Positions 12,725 through 25,595 of a stretch of DNA of 64,000 bases are shown here, one piece after another (the first letter of the stretch is position 1; each line of letters begins with the position of its first letter). The stretch is from Micropterus salmoides (taxonomy: Eukaryota > Chordata > Actinopteri > Centrarchiformes > Centrarchidae). A program made the translations under genes and the position numbers. The stretch spans positions 26,988,772 to 27,052,771 of the forward strand of contig NW_024040374.1 of NCBI RefSeq assembly GCF_014851395.1. The letters are read 5' to 3'. The notes under the pieces are model-generated. The model was not told where the DNA came from, made no database searches, and saw only the letters and a list, made by a program, of their open reading frames with translations.

Positions 12725-12870
12725 ACTTCCCACATAGATAAGATGCTTGACTTTGGTGTGGGAGACCTGGGTTCAATTCCCACTGTGAGACATCCACCTT
12801 TGTGTCCCTGAGCAAGACACTTAACATTTATCCATGCTTGAAGAGTAAAGGGAGGGTTTCTGAAGAGTTG
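12725..12870 (+). repeat. tRNA-derived SINE relic 1
   Basis: A pol III box-B-like GGTTCAATTCC lies at 12770-12780, preceded by a degenerate box-A-like region near 12735. It is followed by the tract 'gtgtccctgagcaagacact' that typifies a widespread teleost SINE tRNA-unrelated body. No intact tRNA cloverleaf was found, so this is not a tRNA gene. Confidence 0.6.
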
Positions 12871-15800
12871 CGTTAAATGTGCAGGCCAAGAACAAAATAT
12901 GCTGCTTCGATGACAATGTTTCTCATTACACTGTTGAATCAATCACTGTTACACCGGCTGAATCAATACCCAGTAAGTGTTAACAAGTCCTCCTTCAGTT
13001 CATAGTTTAAAGTTATGACCTCAGCATTGAAAGTTAAAAATTTAACAAAGACAGCAATCATATAAATGCAGTTACTGATTACAGATGAGTTTGTTTGACT
13101 ATTTTTTTGAAACTGCCCTACAAGTAGCCTACTAATTTTTACATTTAAACAAAATTCATTTTTGGTACTCTCTGGTGCCAGCTGCTAAAACACAGCAGTT
13201 ACTGAACACATATCATGTGCAAAGTTTTACTAATTATGTACGTAAATATAAAAAGGTAACTCCTAATCCTCTGGACCCTGTATGCTACATGCAGATGGCG
13301 GCATGGCTGCTGTGTTAGAAAAACAACACTTCATAGAGTAAACCACAACTTGTTTTCTTTATCAGAGTAATTCGTAATTCTGTTCGGTAAGAGTAAAACA
13401 CCCAGTGTTATGTGATGGTCTGTTTTCACACCATTATAAGTAAACAGTGTAATATACTCCTTTGTAAGACTATTTATTCTGCAGTGATAACATAGCAGCC
13501 AGGTGTTTACATAGATCAAGGGTTTGCCAAGATTACCAGGAGGTGCAGCATTCTGAGATAGGTTGTGGATTGAATCTGGTATGCAGCGTGTGAGCTGGGC
13601 TTGAGCTCATCAACAATAGTGTGTCTGTGTGTAGCAGGCCTCCTGGACAGACTCTAACGTCTTCTCATTTGAGTTACAGTGATGGTGGTGATTGTTTTGA
13701 CATGGTTTCTGGTCTGACAGCCACATGATTTGATCATTTTTGCCTGTATTAGACAGTAGTAAGTGACAAGAAACATTGACGGAGAAAGCAGAATCACAAA
13801 GGTCATGGCTGGAATGAAAATGGGAATGTAGCAGTGACATGATGTGCCTCAGATCTTTGTTGTAAAACAACACTGACACATTATCATCTTATAAGGTTGA
13901 TATGATGTACTTGTTAGCAAACAGTTGCCTAGTTACACATCCAGCAGATATACAGAGCAACATTAGCATTCATTCAGAGTTGTTTCTCAGGCTGCCTGAC
14001 AAATGTAATTTTCACTCTTGTTTTAGTTTTGCTTGATTTCTGCTAACTCCTGAGGGGAATGTCTAGCTCTTTTGCAGCTAAAAGCTGTGCTCCGTTTGTC
14101 GTTGTCTTTATTTGGTCTTTGGTGCTGGAGAGGCAGCATATGGGGAGTTTATCCAAGCTTTTTGCTAAAAACAGCAGCAGCTGCATGAATGCTGGTCCAA
14201 AAACAAAAACAAAAAGCGTTCATGGCAATAAAAGCAAATTTAAATTGAAAATTGAAAATGACACTGCAAGGTGCTTCGAAGAGCTGAGGCGAAATGCAAA
14301 GTCGAGTGATAATTACCTGCGGGATTATCACTATGACCGACACCTTTCACATTACACATAGTTATTTGTTATCCACTGTATAAAAATATTGATCATAAAA
14401 AGAAAAGCAGGACTTGTTTCTATAGTAAAATCCTAAAAAGGATAAGAAAATATGTTAGAACTACTTCCAAATTGCACACACAAGTCAGGAATGTAAATCC
14501 ATCAGCCACTTACTAGCAGCTTTACAGCATCCTTTCCTACTCTTCTATCCTCCACAATTTCTTGAGTTTACTATATTATAAGGAGACAAAAAGGATTCAG
14601 TCCCGGTTCACGGTGTGAAAAAGAGGTAGTTCTTAGATTGAGCTATGCTTTGTCTGATGGACTAGTAAAGTTAAATTGTGGCAGTGCTATTCACTACGTT
14701 CTCTGCACAAAATGACAACCATAAAATGTTTGAGAATGTTGTTGGTGCAGTTCACACTAGTCTCAGCCTTTCACTACATTCCACCGAGGCAGCGGTGCTT
14801 CACATTTCTACTTTGGCGTGGACAGTGTGTTTTAGCACATTTGATAAGTCTAATTATTTGCTTCATGTCCATAAACCTACAGCTCATGCCGTTTTGTGCC
14901 ATAAAGATATTACAGGTGGTTAATATGTCCAATACTGACTTTAATGATACAATAATTCAATTATCCATAGTATTTAAAATGTACACAGTTTTCCCTGAGA
15001 GTTTTTGAATTATACAAACTTTAATGAACCGTTTAATGATAATGAATTGACATGACAAGAGAGAGATTCCAAGTAAGATTATCCTACGTGACTGTCCTCT
15101 ACCAGCTTTTAGTGGAAGAAAACCAATTTTATATACATTAACTGGGTTGACTGTCTTGGTATCCTGTGCTGTATTCACATACAAGCATGTATTTGTTACT
15201 TGGCTTCAAATTACACACCTTGTTTTGTTTTGGTACTGCCTGGAAAAGTTGACTTTTGATTTTTAAGGATTATTCCAAGAGGGGCCTTTACATCCACTCC
15301 TTCTTAGCTTCCTGAACCACAAGTGGACCCTCTGAGGGCATATGGTTTGACCTTGACATGTGTGGGGCAGCACTCTCGCTGTGTGCAGCCCTGCCCGTTA
15401 TGCTGTGTCACAGGTGAATAAGCAGGCCTTACCACGCGATCACACTGCACAAAAAGATCAACAAGAAACAGTTTTTTCCAATATTATCTGATAGAGCTGA
15501 CCACACCTGAACATTATAGGGTGATTATAAATATCTATATTTAAATGTATGCAACAGGAGATCGAAACATACCACTACATAATGTCAGAGACTTCTTCAC
15601 CAAGTTGCTGATAATGTGAAGTCAGTGTTAGAGTAAAAATCCTAAATTTATTGTAGATGTTTAATACACTTGTAGCAGATTCAAAACTGAACACATTTTT
15701 GCTCATCCAGTATTATAGGCTGTCCACTCATGAGAGTTAAAAAAAAAGAACAAATTTATGTCTGAGGCTGTTCAATTTCATTCTTTTTTGCAGCTTATCT

Positions 15801-16019
15801 CTCTCTTTGACTTGGTTTTTATTTCCAGCTCATCAGGAGTCGGTTGCATCAGCTGTTCCCAAGTTCAAATTTAGCTTAGCCTAGTTAATGTAAGTGCTAA
15901 TTGGCGATTTACACACCACTAAATTAAAACTAGCATGTGTGGTTGTACCACACAAGTAGTGCACATTAGTTGTTATTAAATATTGACACCCTGCAACTGC
16001 CAGGTGTAACTGTTGCGTA

Positions 16020-16420
16020 GCTACCTGAACTGACAAAAGTAACATTAGCTAGGTCCCCGTTGAGATTAAAGAGTAAAATAGGTAGAAGAATATGGTCAAC
16101 ATATATGACCTGATTAAAATTCTGTTAAATAATGATGTGAACTAGGAAGATTTAACTTAGATTTCACAAAAATCTGTTCAAATTAAAGAAAAGTTATATC
16201 AAAAATCTTAACTTTTATGACAGCACCAGTTAGGTTAGCATAATCAGATATTTCCCTCTCATTTTAAACTGAATGCATAACTACGCTAATTAACTACGCT
16301 TTGTCACTTTTTCTGAAAGCGCTGGTATTGGAAACCCTGAGATGAGAACGTTCTGAAACGGTCTGATATGTTAAAGTTTAAAATGTATTACTCCTTTATA
16401 CAAAATTATTTGCAGCATAA
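16020..16420 (+). repeat. Dispersed repeat, family C, copy 1
   Basis: It shares 'gttagcataatcagatattt' plus 'ctcattttaaact', and flanking sequence including 'aacgttctgaaa' and 'actccttt', with 31560-31880 in the same orientation. No coding content is seen. Confidence 0.45.
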
Positions 16421-17149
16421 TGGACAGAAAAAAATTCCATTTGATCAGTAGGGTTCTGTGCTACAGAGATGGACAATTCAATTACAGAGACTGAGGCAGA
16501 GTAGGATATTTGCTATGGAGTGTGCCAGTGGAGAGGATGCTCCCCCATTTACCCTGCAGGGTTAGGGCAGTTGTCTGCGTTACATGGCCAAATCAATACA
16601 CTACACGTCACATTATTTTCCATATAGTGACTACAGCAAAAGTGCATCCTCTCTTTTTTTTCAGGTCTGTTTTTTATCATAAGTATTACCGATATAGTTC
16701 AGTTCTGCAGCATTACCCAGTCTAGCTCCACTGTACTTATTCTCCGTAATGTTTATTATGGGATAAAGTGTAATAATTCTGTTATTAATACAAAAAAATG
16801 AAAAATATGTTTTTTGTTTGGTTTCAACATTGTAGATTAAAATGTGCATATTTAACTAGTAATCTTAATGGAAAACAGTTGATGTTATTTTTATATTGGA
16901 GAATCAACATAATACATGTGATGTATCGGTTGGTTAGTCATCCATAGACTTTTTGTTTCTTTTGTTTTCAGCCATCCATACATAACATAACGGTAACTCA
17001 TGTTTACTGTAACATACCAAAACTGAACTGTGACAAACCTGCATATAAACATGGTTGTGGACATGAGCCATTCACACACAGGGTTTTCCAAGATTGTGGC
17101 TCTGGCATGCAGTGTGGGCAGCATGATGTACTGATGTATGCCTATTTAT

Positions 17150-17745
17150 TAAAGAATTAGTTCAACATTTGGGAAATATGCTTACTTGCTATAGTGGAAA
17201 ATGTTAGATAAGAAGATTACCACTGTCATGGCTGTACACTAACAATGGAGCCAGTAGCCTGTGAGCTTAGATAGAAAGCATAAAGACTACAAAGACATAA
17301 TAACTGAAAGCTGGAAGAAAGAGCTAGCCTGGTTCGCTCCAACTGGTGAAATAAATTTGCACCAGCACCTCGAAGGCTCACTAATAAACATGATGTATCT
17401 GGGGTTTTTAATGCATAAAAATGATAAAGTAAAAACAACCATTTGTAGTTTAACAGCCCCCCCCCCCCCCCCCCCAAAACCACAAATTGTTGTTCATGCA
17501 AAGCAAAGGGTTTCTTGTGCAAATGGGTCCAAACAAACAAGGAAAATCAGGGTTAATAATGTGTTTTAAAGGTGCTGATAGATACCCATAGCTGTTTGCT
17601 GTTTTCAGTCTTTATGCTAAGCTAGCCAACCACCTGCTGGCTTCAACTTCATAGTTAGCTCACAAACATGAGAGTGGCAGTCTACTAGCAACTCTTGGCA
17701 TGAAAGTGAATAAATGTATTTCCCAAAATGTCGAACTATGAATTT
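17150..17745 (+). repeat. Dispersed teleost repeat, family B, copy 1
   Basis: It opens 'agttcaacatttgggaaatatgc' and closes 'gtatttcccaaaatgtcgaac', with internal 'gatgagaag'-like, 'gctagcctggtt' and 'cagtctttatgctaagctag' landmarks. Its ends are inverted versions of each other. A run of about 19 C bases sits inside at 17457-17475. Further copies lie at 33398, 35760, 47428 and 50055. Confidence 0.6.
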
Positions 17746-17825
17746 AGCTGTTATGCTACCATTTAAAAAACGGGTAGCTCAAATCAAGCAATCTGAGTGG
17801 TTCATACACTTCAGGCCGTGATATA

Positions 17826-18780
17826 CACTCACCTAAAGGATTATTAGGAACACCTGTTCAATTTCTCATTAATGCAATTATCTAATCAACCAATCATATG
17901 GCAGTTGCTTCAATGCATTTAGGGGTGTGGTCCTGGTCAAGACAATCTCCTGAAATCCAAACTGAATGTCAGAATGGGAAAGAAAGGTGATTTAAGCAAT
18001 TTTGAGCGTGGCATGGTTGTTGGTGCCAGACGGGCCGGTCTGAGTATTTCACAATCTGCTCAGTTACTGGGATTTTCACGCACAACCATTTCTAGGGTTT
18101 ACAAAGAATGGTGTGAAAAGGGAAAAACATCCAGTATGCGGCAGTCCTGTGGGCGAAAATGCCTTGTTGATGCTAGAGGTCAGAGGAGAATGGGCCGACC
18201 GATTCAAGCTGATAGAAGAGCAACTTTGCCTGAAATAACCACTCATTACAACCGAGGTATGCAGCAAAGCATTTGTGAAGCCACAACACGCACAACCTTG
18301 AGGCGGATGGGCTACAACAGCAGAAAACCCCACCGGGTACCACTCATCTCCACTACAAATAGGAAAAAGAGGCTACAATTTGCAAGAGCTCACCAAAATT
18401 TGACAGTTGAAGACTGGAAAAATGTTGCCTGGTCTGATGAGTCTGGATTTCTGTTGAGACATTCAGATGGTAGAGTCAGATTTTGGCCTAAACAGAATGA
18501 GAACATGGATCCATCATGCCTTGTTACCACTGTGCAGGCTGCTGGTGGTGGTGTAATGGTGTGGGGGATGTTTTCTTGGCACACTTTAGGCCCCTTAGTG
18601 CCAATTGGGCATCGTTTAAATGCCACGGCCTACCTGAGCATTGTTTCTGACTATGTCCATCCCTTTATGGCCACCATGTACCCATCCTCTGATGGCTACT
18701 TCCAGCAGGATAATGCACCATGTCACAAAGCTTGAATCATTTCAAATTGGTTTCTTGAACATGACAATGAGTTCACTGTA
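17826..18780 (+). mobile_element. Truncated Tc1/mariner element
   Basis: The left end 'cactcacctaaaggattatt' follows a TA dinucleotide, as expected for Tc1-type insertion and typical of a common teleost Tc1 family. About 150 bases of leader precede the transposase. Element-like sequence stops at about 18780 ('gagttcactgta'), where unrelated sequence begins, so the transposase 3' end and the right inverted repeat are missing. The copy cannot move by itself. Confidence 0.85.
17974..18780 (+). pseudogene. Tc1-like transposase, nonsense-mutated and 3' truncated
   Basis: An open frame of 253 codons starts MGKKGDLSNFERGMVVGARR. It has an N-terminal helix-turn-helix (LSISQSAQLLGFSRTTISRV, about residues 23-42), an AT-hook-like GRP near residue 75, then the DDE-fold with first Asp155 (WSDESG) and second Asp246 (QQDNAPCHK). 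A TGA at 18733-18735 interrupts it; the frame then stays open to 18780. The TGA sits where relatives would be expected to have CGA (Arg), as after CpG deamination. The third catalytic acidic residue lies beyond the truncation. It is not functional. Confidence 0.88.
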
Positions 18781-18887
18781 GGCTGGATTTGAGCACCAAC
18801 CTAGAATCTAGACAGTTATTGATTCTACATGGGTTTGATTCATTGAAAGCAATCATGTTTCTTAGTGATTATATGTTATCTGACAAC

Positions 18888-18923
18888 TGATGTTTCATCA
18901 GTATCTGGACTGATGAAACATCA
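18888..18923. repeat. Perfect 15-bp inverted repeat with 6-nt loop
   Basis: The arms TGATGTTTCATCAGT (18888-18902) and ACTGATGAAACATCA (18909-18923) are exact reverse complements around the loop atctgg. It lies about 110 bases past the Tc1 break. No gene or terminator role is evident. Confidence 0.8.
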
Positions 18924-20513
18924 CATAACTCAGTTGTTTCTTCCATAAATAGTAATGTGGACAAAATAAATTTATGAATCAACCCAAGTATGTTTTCTTT
19001 GCATGAAACTGTGAATAAGTTGGAGTAAATATAGTTTTTAATGATGGAGAAACTGTTTATATTACCTACGGGCCTGCCATGCCCAGACATGAAAACTGGC
19101 CTTGGACATGGTTCACCTTTGAAACTAACATCAGTTTTTATTAGAAAATGCTACAGAAGCTGAACTGAGACTTTGGAAGAAAAATAAATACACTGATTAG
19201 TGAAATGGCTTATGGTCTCTCTTTCTGTCACTTGAATAACATCAGAGGCTGAAAAACAATACGGCATTAGCAGATTCATTGTCACTTACCACATTTTCCA
19301 CTCCACTGTGTGATTTATTCTTGCAGCACAGTGACAATAAAATAGAAAAACAGCGTCTTGTGTGAGTCACTGCTAATGTTGGTAAGCTAGGTTAATCATC
19401 TTACGCTTTTTGAGTGGAAGCTAGTTAGCCTGGTTTCCATGTGAAATAGCCTACAAACTTAACTATCAATTTAGCTGTTGATACCAGCTGTTGGTCCTAA
19501 CCCTAACCTAGCACAATGGGTTCTACCAAGTGTTAAATGTTGTAGAGGACAGGCATCTTAAAGCCCAAAAAATAAAAATAAAATGAAAAACATAGACAAT
19601 TTGAACAAGAACAAGTCAATGTTCAGTTAAGGGGGAAATAAACTGTGCATCACAAAGTGGTTTATAATCAAGTAATAAAACATAAACAAGTCAATATACA
19701 AATATTGGAAAAAATAAAATATGCATCAAGCTTCTGACATACTGAAAGAGCCTGATCTTATCTTATAGACTGTTACAGAGTGCAGGGGCCCTTTTGGGTT
19801 TTAGCCTAGACCTCAGAATAGCAAGCAACCCACTACCAGAGGATCTCACTCTGTGTCCTGGGTCATAGTATGATAAAAGCTCAGAGATATATGAAGGTGC
19901 CAGACCAAGCCTGGCCTTAAAAGTAATTAAATACATTTAAACACTATGAGGGCTTATTGAAAAGGAGGGGGGAAAATGTGTTTTATCAATGTTCAGAGTT
20001 TACAATATGATGTACTCTGTGTGTCAGTAGCGTACCATGGAAGTTGGCAGCATGTTTCCTACCAGATCTCAGATGCCGCTTAGACGCCAAATGTATCCAG
20101 TTATATACAGTTTTACCCTTCTTTGATATAGCTGCAGTAACAATTTAGTTTATGTTTCCTCTCCCAAAAACGGAATTCAAATTTTAGTCCGACTTTCATA
20201 ATAATTACTGAGATCACTGCAGTGGTGTTGAGCCACAGGAAATGAGTTTGTTCTCTGTCTGGTAGCCCAACCTTTGGGGATCTGTCAGAGGAGATGAGAC
20301 AGAGTTATTGAATTGTTCGGGTTTTCCAAGCAGTACTAATACATTCACTGAGTTTGTGAGCGACAGTGTCAAAACATGAAATGTAGATATGTGCAGTTAA
20401 ACATCATAACAACAAGGTCAACAAGGTCACTGTGTGGTGTTTGTGGGTCGTTTCTGTTCATTTACTGAAAATAAAATATATAAGTGCACCTTGCTCTCAT
20501 CTAGCTGAACATT

Positions 20514-20850
20514 TTGCCCCTTGCATATCATCCCCCAGATAACCTTGAGGCCTGGGAGTGTAGCCAAATAAATGAGAACAGGGTATCATTGCGCCTGGAA
20601 TATTTTGGGCGTGATTATTTTCCAGGCAATCATCCCTGCTCTTCCATTATCACTACTGTCAGTGAGGCTTATCTCTGCCCGCCTGCCTCGCCAGCCATGG
20701 CTCAGACACATCCTCCAAGCAACCACGACGCATTGTTCTAATGAGGTTACAGCCTGAAGCAAAGTGATTTGTTTTGTAGACGTTATTATGGTGGCCTTTT
20801 GGCTGGCCCCTTAATTTCATCAGTGAAGCACTATTAAACAGCAAAGGTCT
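20514..20850. other. Candidate conserved non-coding element
   Basis: This moderately GC-balanced, non-repetitive block of about 330 bases stands out from its AT-rich surroundings. Short open frames occur on both strands but none resembles a known protein. Conservation is only a guess from its texture. Confidence 0.25.
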
Positions 20851-21842
20851 TATGGGAAGATGGACCCTGCTGAGGGACCTTTTGACATCCTCACAGTGGC
20901 AGTTGCGTAACCCCGCATACCAGAGATAGTTGTGAAGTGAAGTATCTCGCTATTCATTCGTAATTAGAACCTAAGATGTCTAGATTGAATTTGTTTTGAC
21001 CGTTTGTTTTGATAAAAAGGTGCTCTTCGTTCATATCTTCAAATAGAATTGTGTCTATGATTCCTCATACTTGGAAGAGTGTAAAAGGACCTCATAAAGC
21101 AAAAACACACTGCAAGTCCTTTGTTTTTATTTTGATAAACGGGGAAATTACTACTATTACTATAAAATATTGACAGCGATTGTCACATTTTACGGCATGC
21201 TTTTTCAAAAGCAGTAAGTATGTGCGCTTCCAATGAAATAACGGCAGATGTATAGTAATATAGTAGTCTAATAATTCAACAGAAGATTCATCACCTTGTG
21301 GTTTGGGTTTGAAAGGATTAGTAAATGTTGACTTGATCCCGATACCAATGATTTTTACATATTTTATTTCTAGTTTAATGTGACCTCCCCCCTCCCATTT
21401 CTGTATTTATTAGGGAAATAAAGAGTAGGCTGTAGGGTTACCATTTCCAAATAATAGCTGCATAATGACAAGACATCAAACTATTATTTTCTTTAATTAC
21501 AATAAAAATATCCTACTCAGAAATGCTGCTTTATAATATCATCATATTATTGTGACTTAATCTCAGATGTATAACAAAGTTTGCGGTGTTGCCAAAGTAT
21601 TTCACTGTCTTTGCACACACAGCAGCTCACTTCAAAGAAGCTCCATCTCAGAGCCGTAGCGCAAGCATGACTTTGACAGGCGGAAGGAGAAGTAGTTCCT
21701 ATTGAAAGAGTACAATTAGACCATCCTGGTGACAGTAAGATACTTAGGATAAAATACATACCCACTCCAAATGGCTGTGTTTAGCTATTGATCCTTTTAT
21801 ATGTGTTTCAATCCTAGAGCAGGAAACGTCGGTATAAGAAAT

Positions 21843-21862
21843 ATCGATACTTTAGTATCGAT
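21843..21862. repeat. 9-bp palindrome ATCGATACT-tt-AGTATCGAT
   Basis: The arms are perfect with a 2-nt centre. The motif followed by 'ccgcacgtcactag' resembles the edge of a decayed vertebrate DNA transposon. The element itself cannot be delimited. Confidence 0.6.
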
Positions 21863-23454
21863 CCGCACGTCACTAGTGTTGATGCATGGCCAGAAGTTTC
21901 ATTGTTTTAGCTGTGAACCTAATGATTCCCATCAGCCCTTCTAATGCAGAGACTAGTTGCCTTGTCTGAAGTGGCTGTAACATTAATATGTATTTGTAAA
22001 GGACTTTTTTTTGTAATGAAACCTTTTAACTGGTGAAGAACGCTCAGTTTTTATTGAAACTATTTTATCATTTGTTCATTTTGAAATATGTTGTGACCTG
22101 TGTTGCATTATTACACTAAAGAGTGTCTTTAATAAACTGATAACTTAGTCTTCTCACAACAGTAAACTGTGCCAGTATCACATGTTTGTGTGAAGTGTTT
22201 ACATGGCCATTATTTTGTAAACTAATAAAAAGTTGGTGTTCATGGATTGTGTGCCCATTAAGGACTATAGAGAGTGCTGCTGAAGGAATTTCATCATGTA
22301 CATAATCACCTGACTTGTGAAAGCAGCTCTTGTATTGCTGAGTAAGTGAAATGATAAAATATAGTATTTTTTTTAAAATCAGCAATTGATGACATTCTTG
22401 TTGACTGGACTAATGGGAATTCTTTATGTTGTTGTTTTTTAAATCTGCTCCTGCAGGATTAAACTGAGTATCGAATGACTACAGCTATCTATTTTTTCAA
22501 TTTGCACATCTCTGCATAAGAGTTAGTATATTTCTTTTGAATTATTCAAGATTATATGGACTTGATGCATTTTATGCTGCATAGTTTTGAAAGACTTGAG
22601 TTAAGGTATTTAAAGGAACATATGGGCATCATTTGATCTTACTAGGATGTTTCCTTATTAAAACAAAAATTAAGTGTCTCTTCTTCCCTCAGCAGTAACA
22701 GCATTAATCTACATACATTTATGTGTTTGTGATTGCATGTCTGCAGGTGTTTGCTGAGTTCCATCATCATCATTACTAATCTTGAACCTATAGAGCCAAT
22801 TCAACTGTAGGAACAACATGATGTACATATCAGATGCATTGTGGCCCTTCGTGCTCTGCCAGTGGACCTGCGAGAGAATGACTGATTTCTTCAAGACCCA
22901 CAATGTGAGTACTCACATATCACGCGTACTCACGTACTCACACACAACCTCAATATCAATGAAATGTACTATGGGAAACCAACTTTAATGCCTCTTCCAG
23001 CATAGACTGACAGACTTCACTTAGTAAAAAACTTGGTAGCCTATTACATTACAAATCGCTGTGGATATTTTACAAGCCGGACCAGGTAAAGCAGCAGTGA
23101 GGGTGCAGATGTTGTCAGTCATCGTCTATCTGCCCAACCCTAATTCATAGGGTTTTTTTTCTAGTTTATCTCAATACAATGCTAAAATGTGATTTGTACG
23201 ATAAAAGAGTTATTGGTGGTTGTTATCATTCCTGTTGATCCTACTGTAATAAATGCAGAGACCTCATAACAGTGCATTCATCATCCTCAATCTCTTACAG
23301 TTGAGCCAGATTAGGAAGAGAACCAGTATAAACAGAAGGAATCTTTACAGGCAGCAGTAACACAGTGCTGTATCAAGATAGATTTGGAAAAATATTAACC
23401 TATGCTTTCAATTTGTGGGGGGCACTGATGAGCATACAGTGCATGACTTGCAAA

Positions 23455-23700
23455 CTTTCTAAAGAGGTCTTATTATGCTCATTTTCAGGTTCAGGCATTA
23501 TGATGCACATTTTGTTGTGACGTCACAGAGATGAAGGGGATATGTCTGGACTACAAATGACCTGTTTTCAGGCAGTTCAGAGCAGAGTTTTCTATGGGAG
23601 ATGGGCGCTCCCTTTGGGGTGGACTTTGGGCTTTTTCACTTTGCAAACTTATTAGATGCACAAAAGTTTAACTCAATAAAAACCCAAAAAGCACAATGAC
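23455..23700 (+). repeat. Dispersed teleost repeat fragment
   Basis: It has 'gaggtcttattatgctcatt...caggttcag' at one side and 'ctttttcactttgcaaactt...agatgcacaaaa' at the other, with a central TGACGTCA. This order matches a very common teleost dispersed repeat. It is degenerate and non-coding. Confidence 0.45.
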
Positions 23701-24709
23701 CTTAAAAATTATCCTCATAATTGGATTGTTTGTATTTTGCAATGCAAACATGAAACAGACACTGCTGACACACCTGTGGCTCTCCTCAGTCCATAGTCGA
23801 CGATGAAACCGAGTGATCTCCCCAGGTTCAAAGATGCATTTGTACTGTCTGGCTTGATCTATCCTTTGCATTTAGACTATCCAAAGAAACAAATTTACAC
23901 GCTCACTTTTGTCCAGAAAATAATGATGTCTTAATGATAGAAAACAAGAAGTTTGAATGCACACAAGTACATAAATGGTACATCCACGTTATGTGCTTCT
24001 GTCAAAGTCTGTGTAATACTGCTTTAACTGAATGGTGGCTGGGGATGGATGTGTCTATTACAAACTCCTAAAAGCAGCTCTGAACTGTGTCCATGTACTC
24101 AGTATGTTTACTACAAGCCTACAGCGTGGAATTTTCAAAACATAGGTTTTTACAGGAGTGTTAAGGAACAGGGTTCTTGTGTTTAAAATTAGACTGACAT
24201 CATTTTGTTTCTCATTTTAATGGCGGCGCTTCTGAGATTAGTTCTGCAACTAATGGTTTTATGATTAATTCAGTCTGATGGAAAAAGTTTCACTGACAAA
24301 TTTTGTTTCTGTGAAATATAATGGAGTTGTACTTGTATTTGAGAATTACTGAGCATTTGGGTTTGCAGCAGAGTTCGGGTTTTGTCATTGGCCGTGTGCT
24401 TGGTGTTTGTATTTGTAGCTGTGCTGTCAATATGCTGCTATTTTGGCCATGTCTCTATTGAGAAAAGATTTAAATCTAAATGAGATCATCTGGTTAAATA
24501 GAGGTGAAATAAATAAACAGCAGGTTAAAAGATGGCCCAAAGTGTGCCTTCACAATTGCAATTTTTTTTTTGTTTTGTTTTTTTCTTGTTTCAATCTGTC
24601 CCAAAAATATGTGGAAAACAAAATATTGACTTGTACTTTTAATTTCACTTTTTATAAGTTAGTAGTATTCATTGTAATTAAGGAAATCAGTTGTCACAAG
24701 TGTGTTAAG

Positions 24710-24975
24710 TTCTAGTAAATTGAGTTTCAGTAAGTCAGTGTTTTTGAATTAATAGAAATTAAAAAATATTGAGTTTATTGAACATGAAACACTGGGTTTT
24801 ATACTTAATGATCTATCAAATTAATATTTTTGAGTTGCTTTAACTAAAAAATATTTGAGTTATGTTAATCAGTAATTTTATCTAATAGTAATCAAAAAGT
24901 ACATTTAACGCAAACTCCAAATATTTAAGCTCTGGAAACTTCTGACTTTTGAGTTCATAAACTCAAATTGTGGAA
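24710..24975. repeat. AT-rich degenerate TTGAGTT-type repeat
   Basis: The words ttgagtt and tgagtt recur with t-rich spacers, and 'actcaaa' forms appear at the far end. This looks like an old MITE with inverted ends. Boundaries are uncertain. Confidence 0.35.
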
Positions 24976-25504
24976 ACTGATCTACTAATCTGAGCCCTTA
25001 TGTCCCCACCACTTTTCAACACAAAGTGACGCTCTTGTCAATAGACATACAAGACAGGTCACCGACCAGACCTTAACCAGGGACATTGTGGTACATGATT
25101 GGCACCTTTAACCCCTACCTCGGTGCCTGATATGTCATGAAATCCTTCCTGCTGGGTAAATGACCACGTCTTTCAAACTCCACACCCAGTTTCTAAAACA
25201 GGCTTTCTGTTGTAAATGTCTCATCTCGAAGCCCAAGCGGCGACGGTTAACCTGGTTGGAATAAGCCCTTCAAATTAAATAACAAAATGTTTTCTGGCAA
25301 GCCAACATCATTATTCAATCAGTGCCTTCCAAAACCATTACAAATCACTGTTACAATTTCTGATTTGACACACCGATATGGTTAAGGGAAACACAGTAGG
25401 TTTGATTTAAAGCAACTTCTTAGGGGAATTTCGTCATCATGGTTCAAATAAAAACTACTTGGTTAGGGAATGATCGTGATTATACCTAAAAGAAACACTG
25501 ACTG

Positions 25505-25595
25505 TAGGTAGGAAGCAGGTAACATGCTGATGGACCAGCAAGATGTCTCCCAACATGTTGCTGGTCCATCCACCCTAACCACCTTCCTCTTTGTG
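25505..25595. repeat. Long imperfect hairpin, 18-bp core stem
   Basis: GATGGACCAGCAAGATGT (25529-25546) pairs with ACATGTTGCTGGTCCATC (25553-25570) with one mismatch and a 6-nt loop. Flanking AGGAAGcaGGT and ACCaCCTTCC extend the pairing imperfectly. It could be a small folded MITE or a hairpin RNA. Confidence 0.6.

Larger units (their letters stand above)
10760..17825. other. Intergenic region between atp1b1 and the Tc1 copy
   Basis: No gene is supported. The open frames are short, overlap one another and lack domains. Contents are the TCCTATGTTCCC repeat (11.2 kb), a SINE relic (12.7 kb), family C (16.0 kb) and family B (17.2 kb) repeats. Confidence 0.6.

Noticed and set aside
12735..12790. 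tRNA gene
   Set aside because: Only the box A and box B traces of a SINE are present; acceptor and anticodon stems do not pair.
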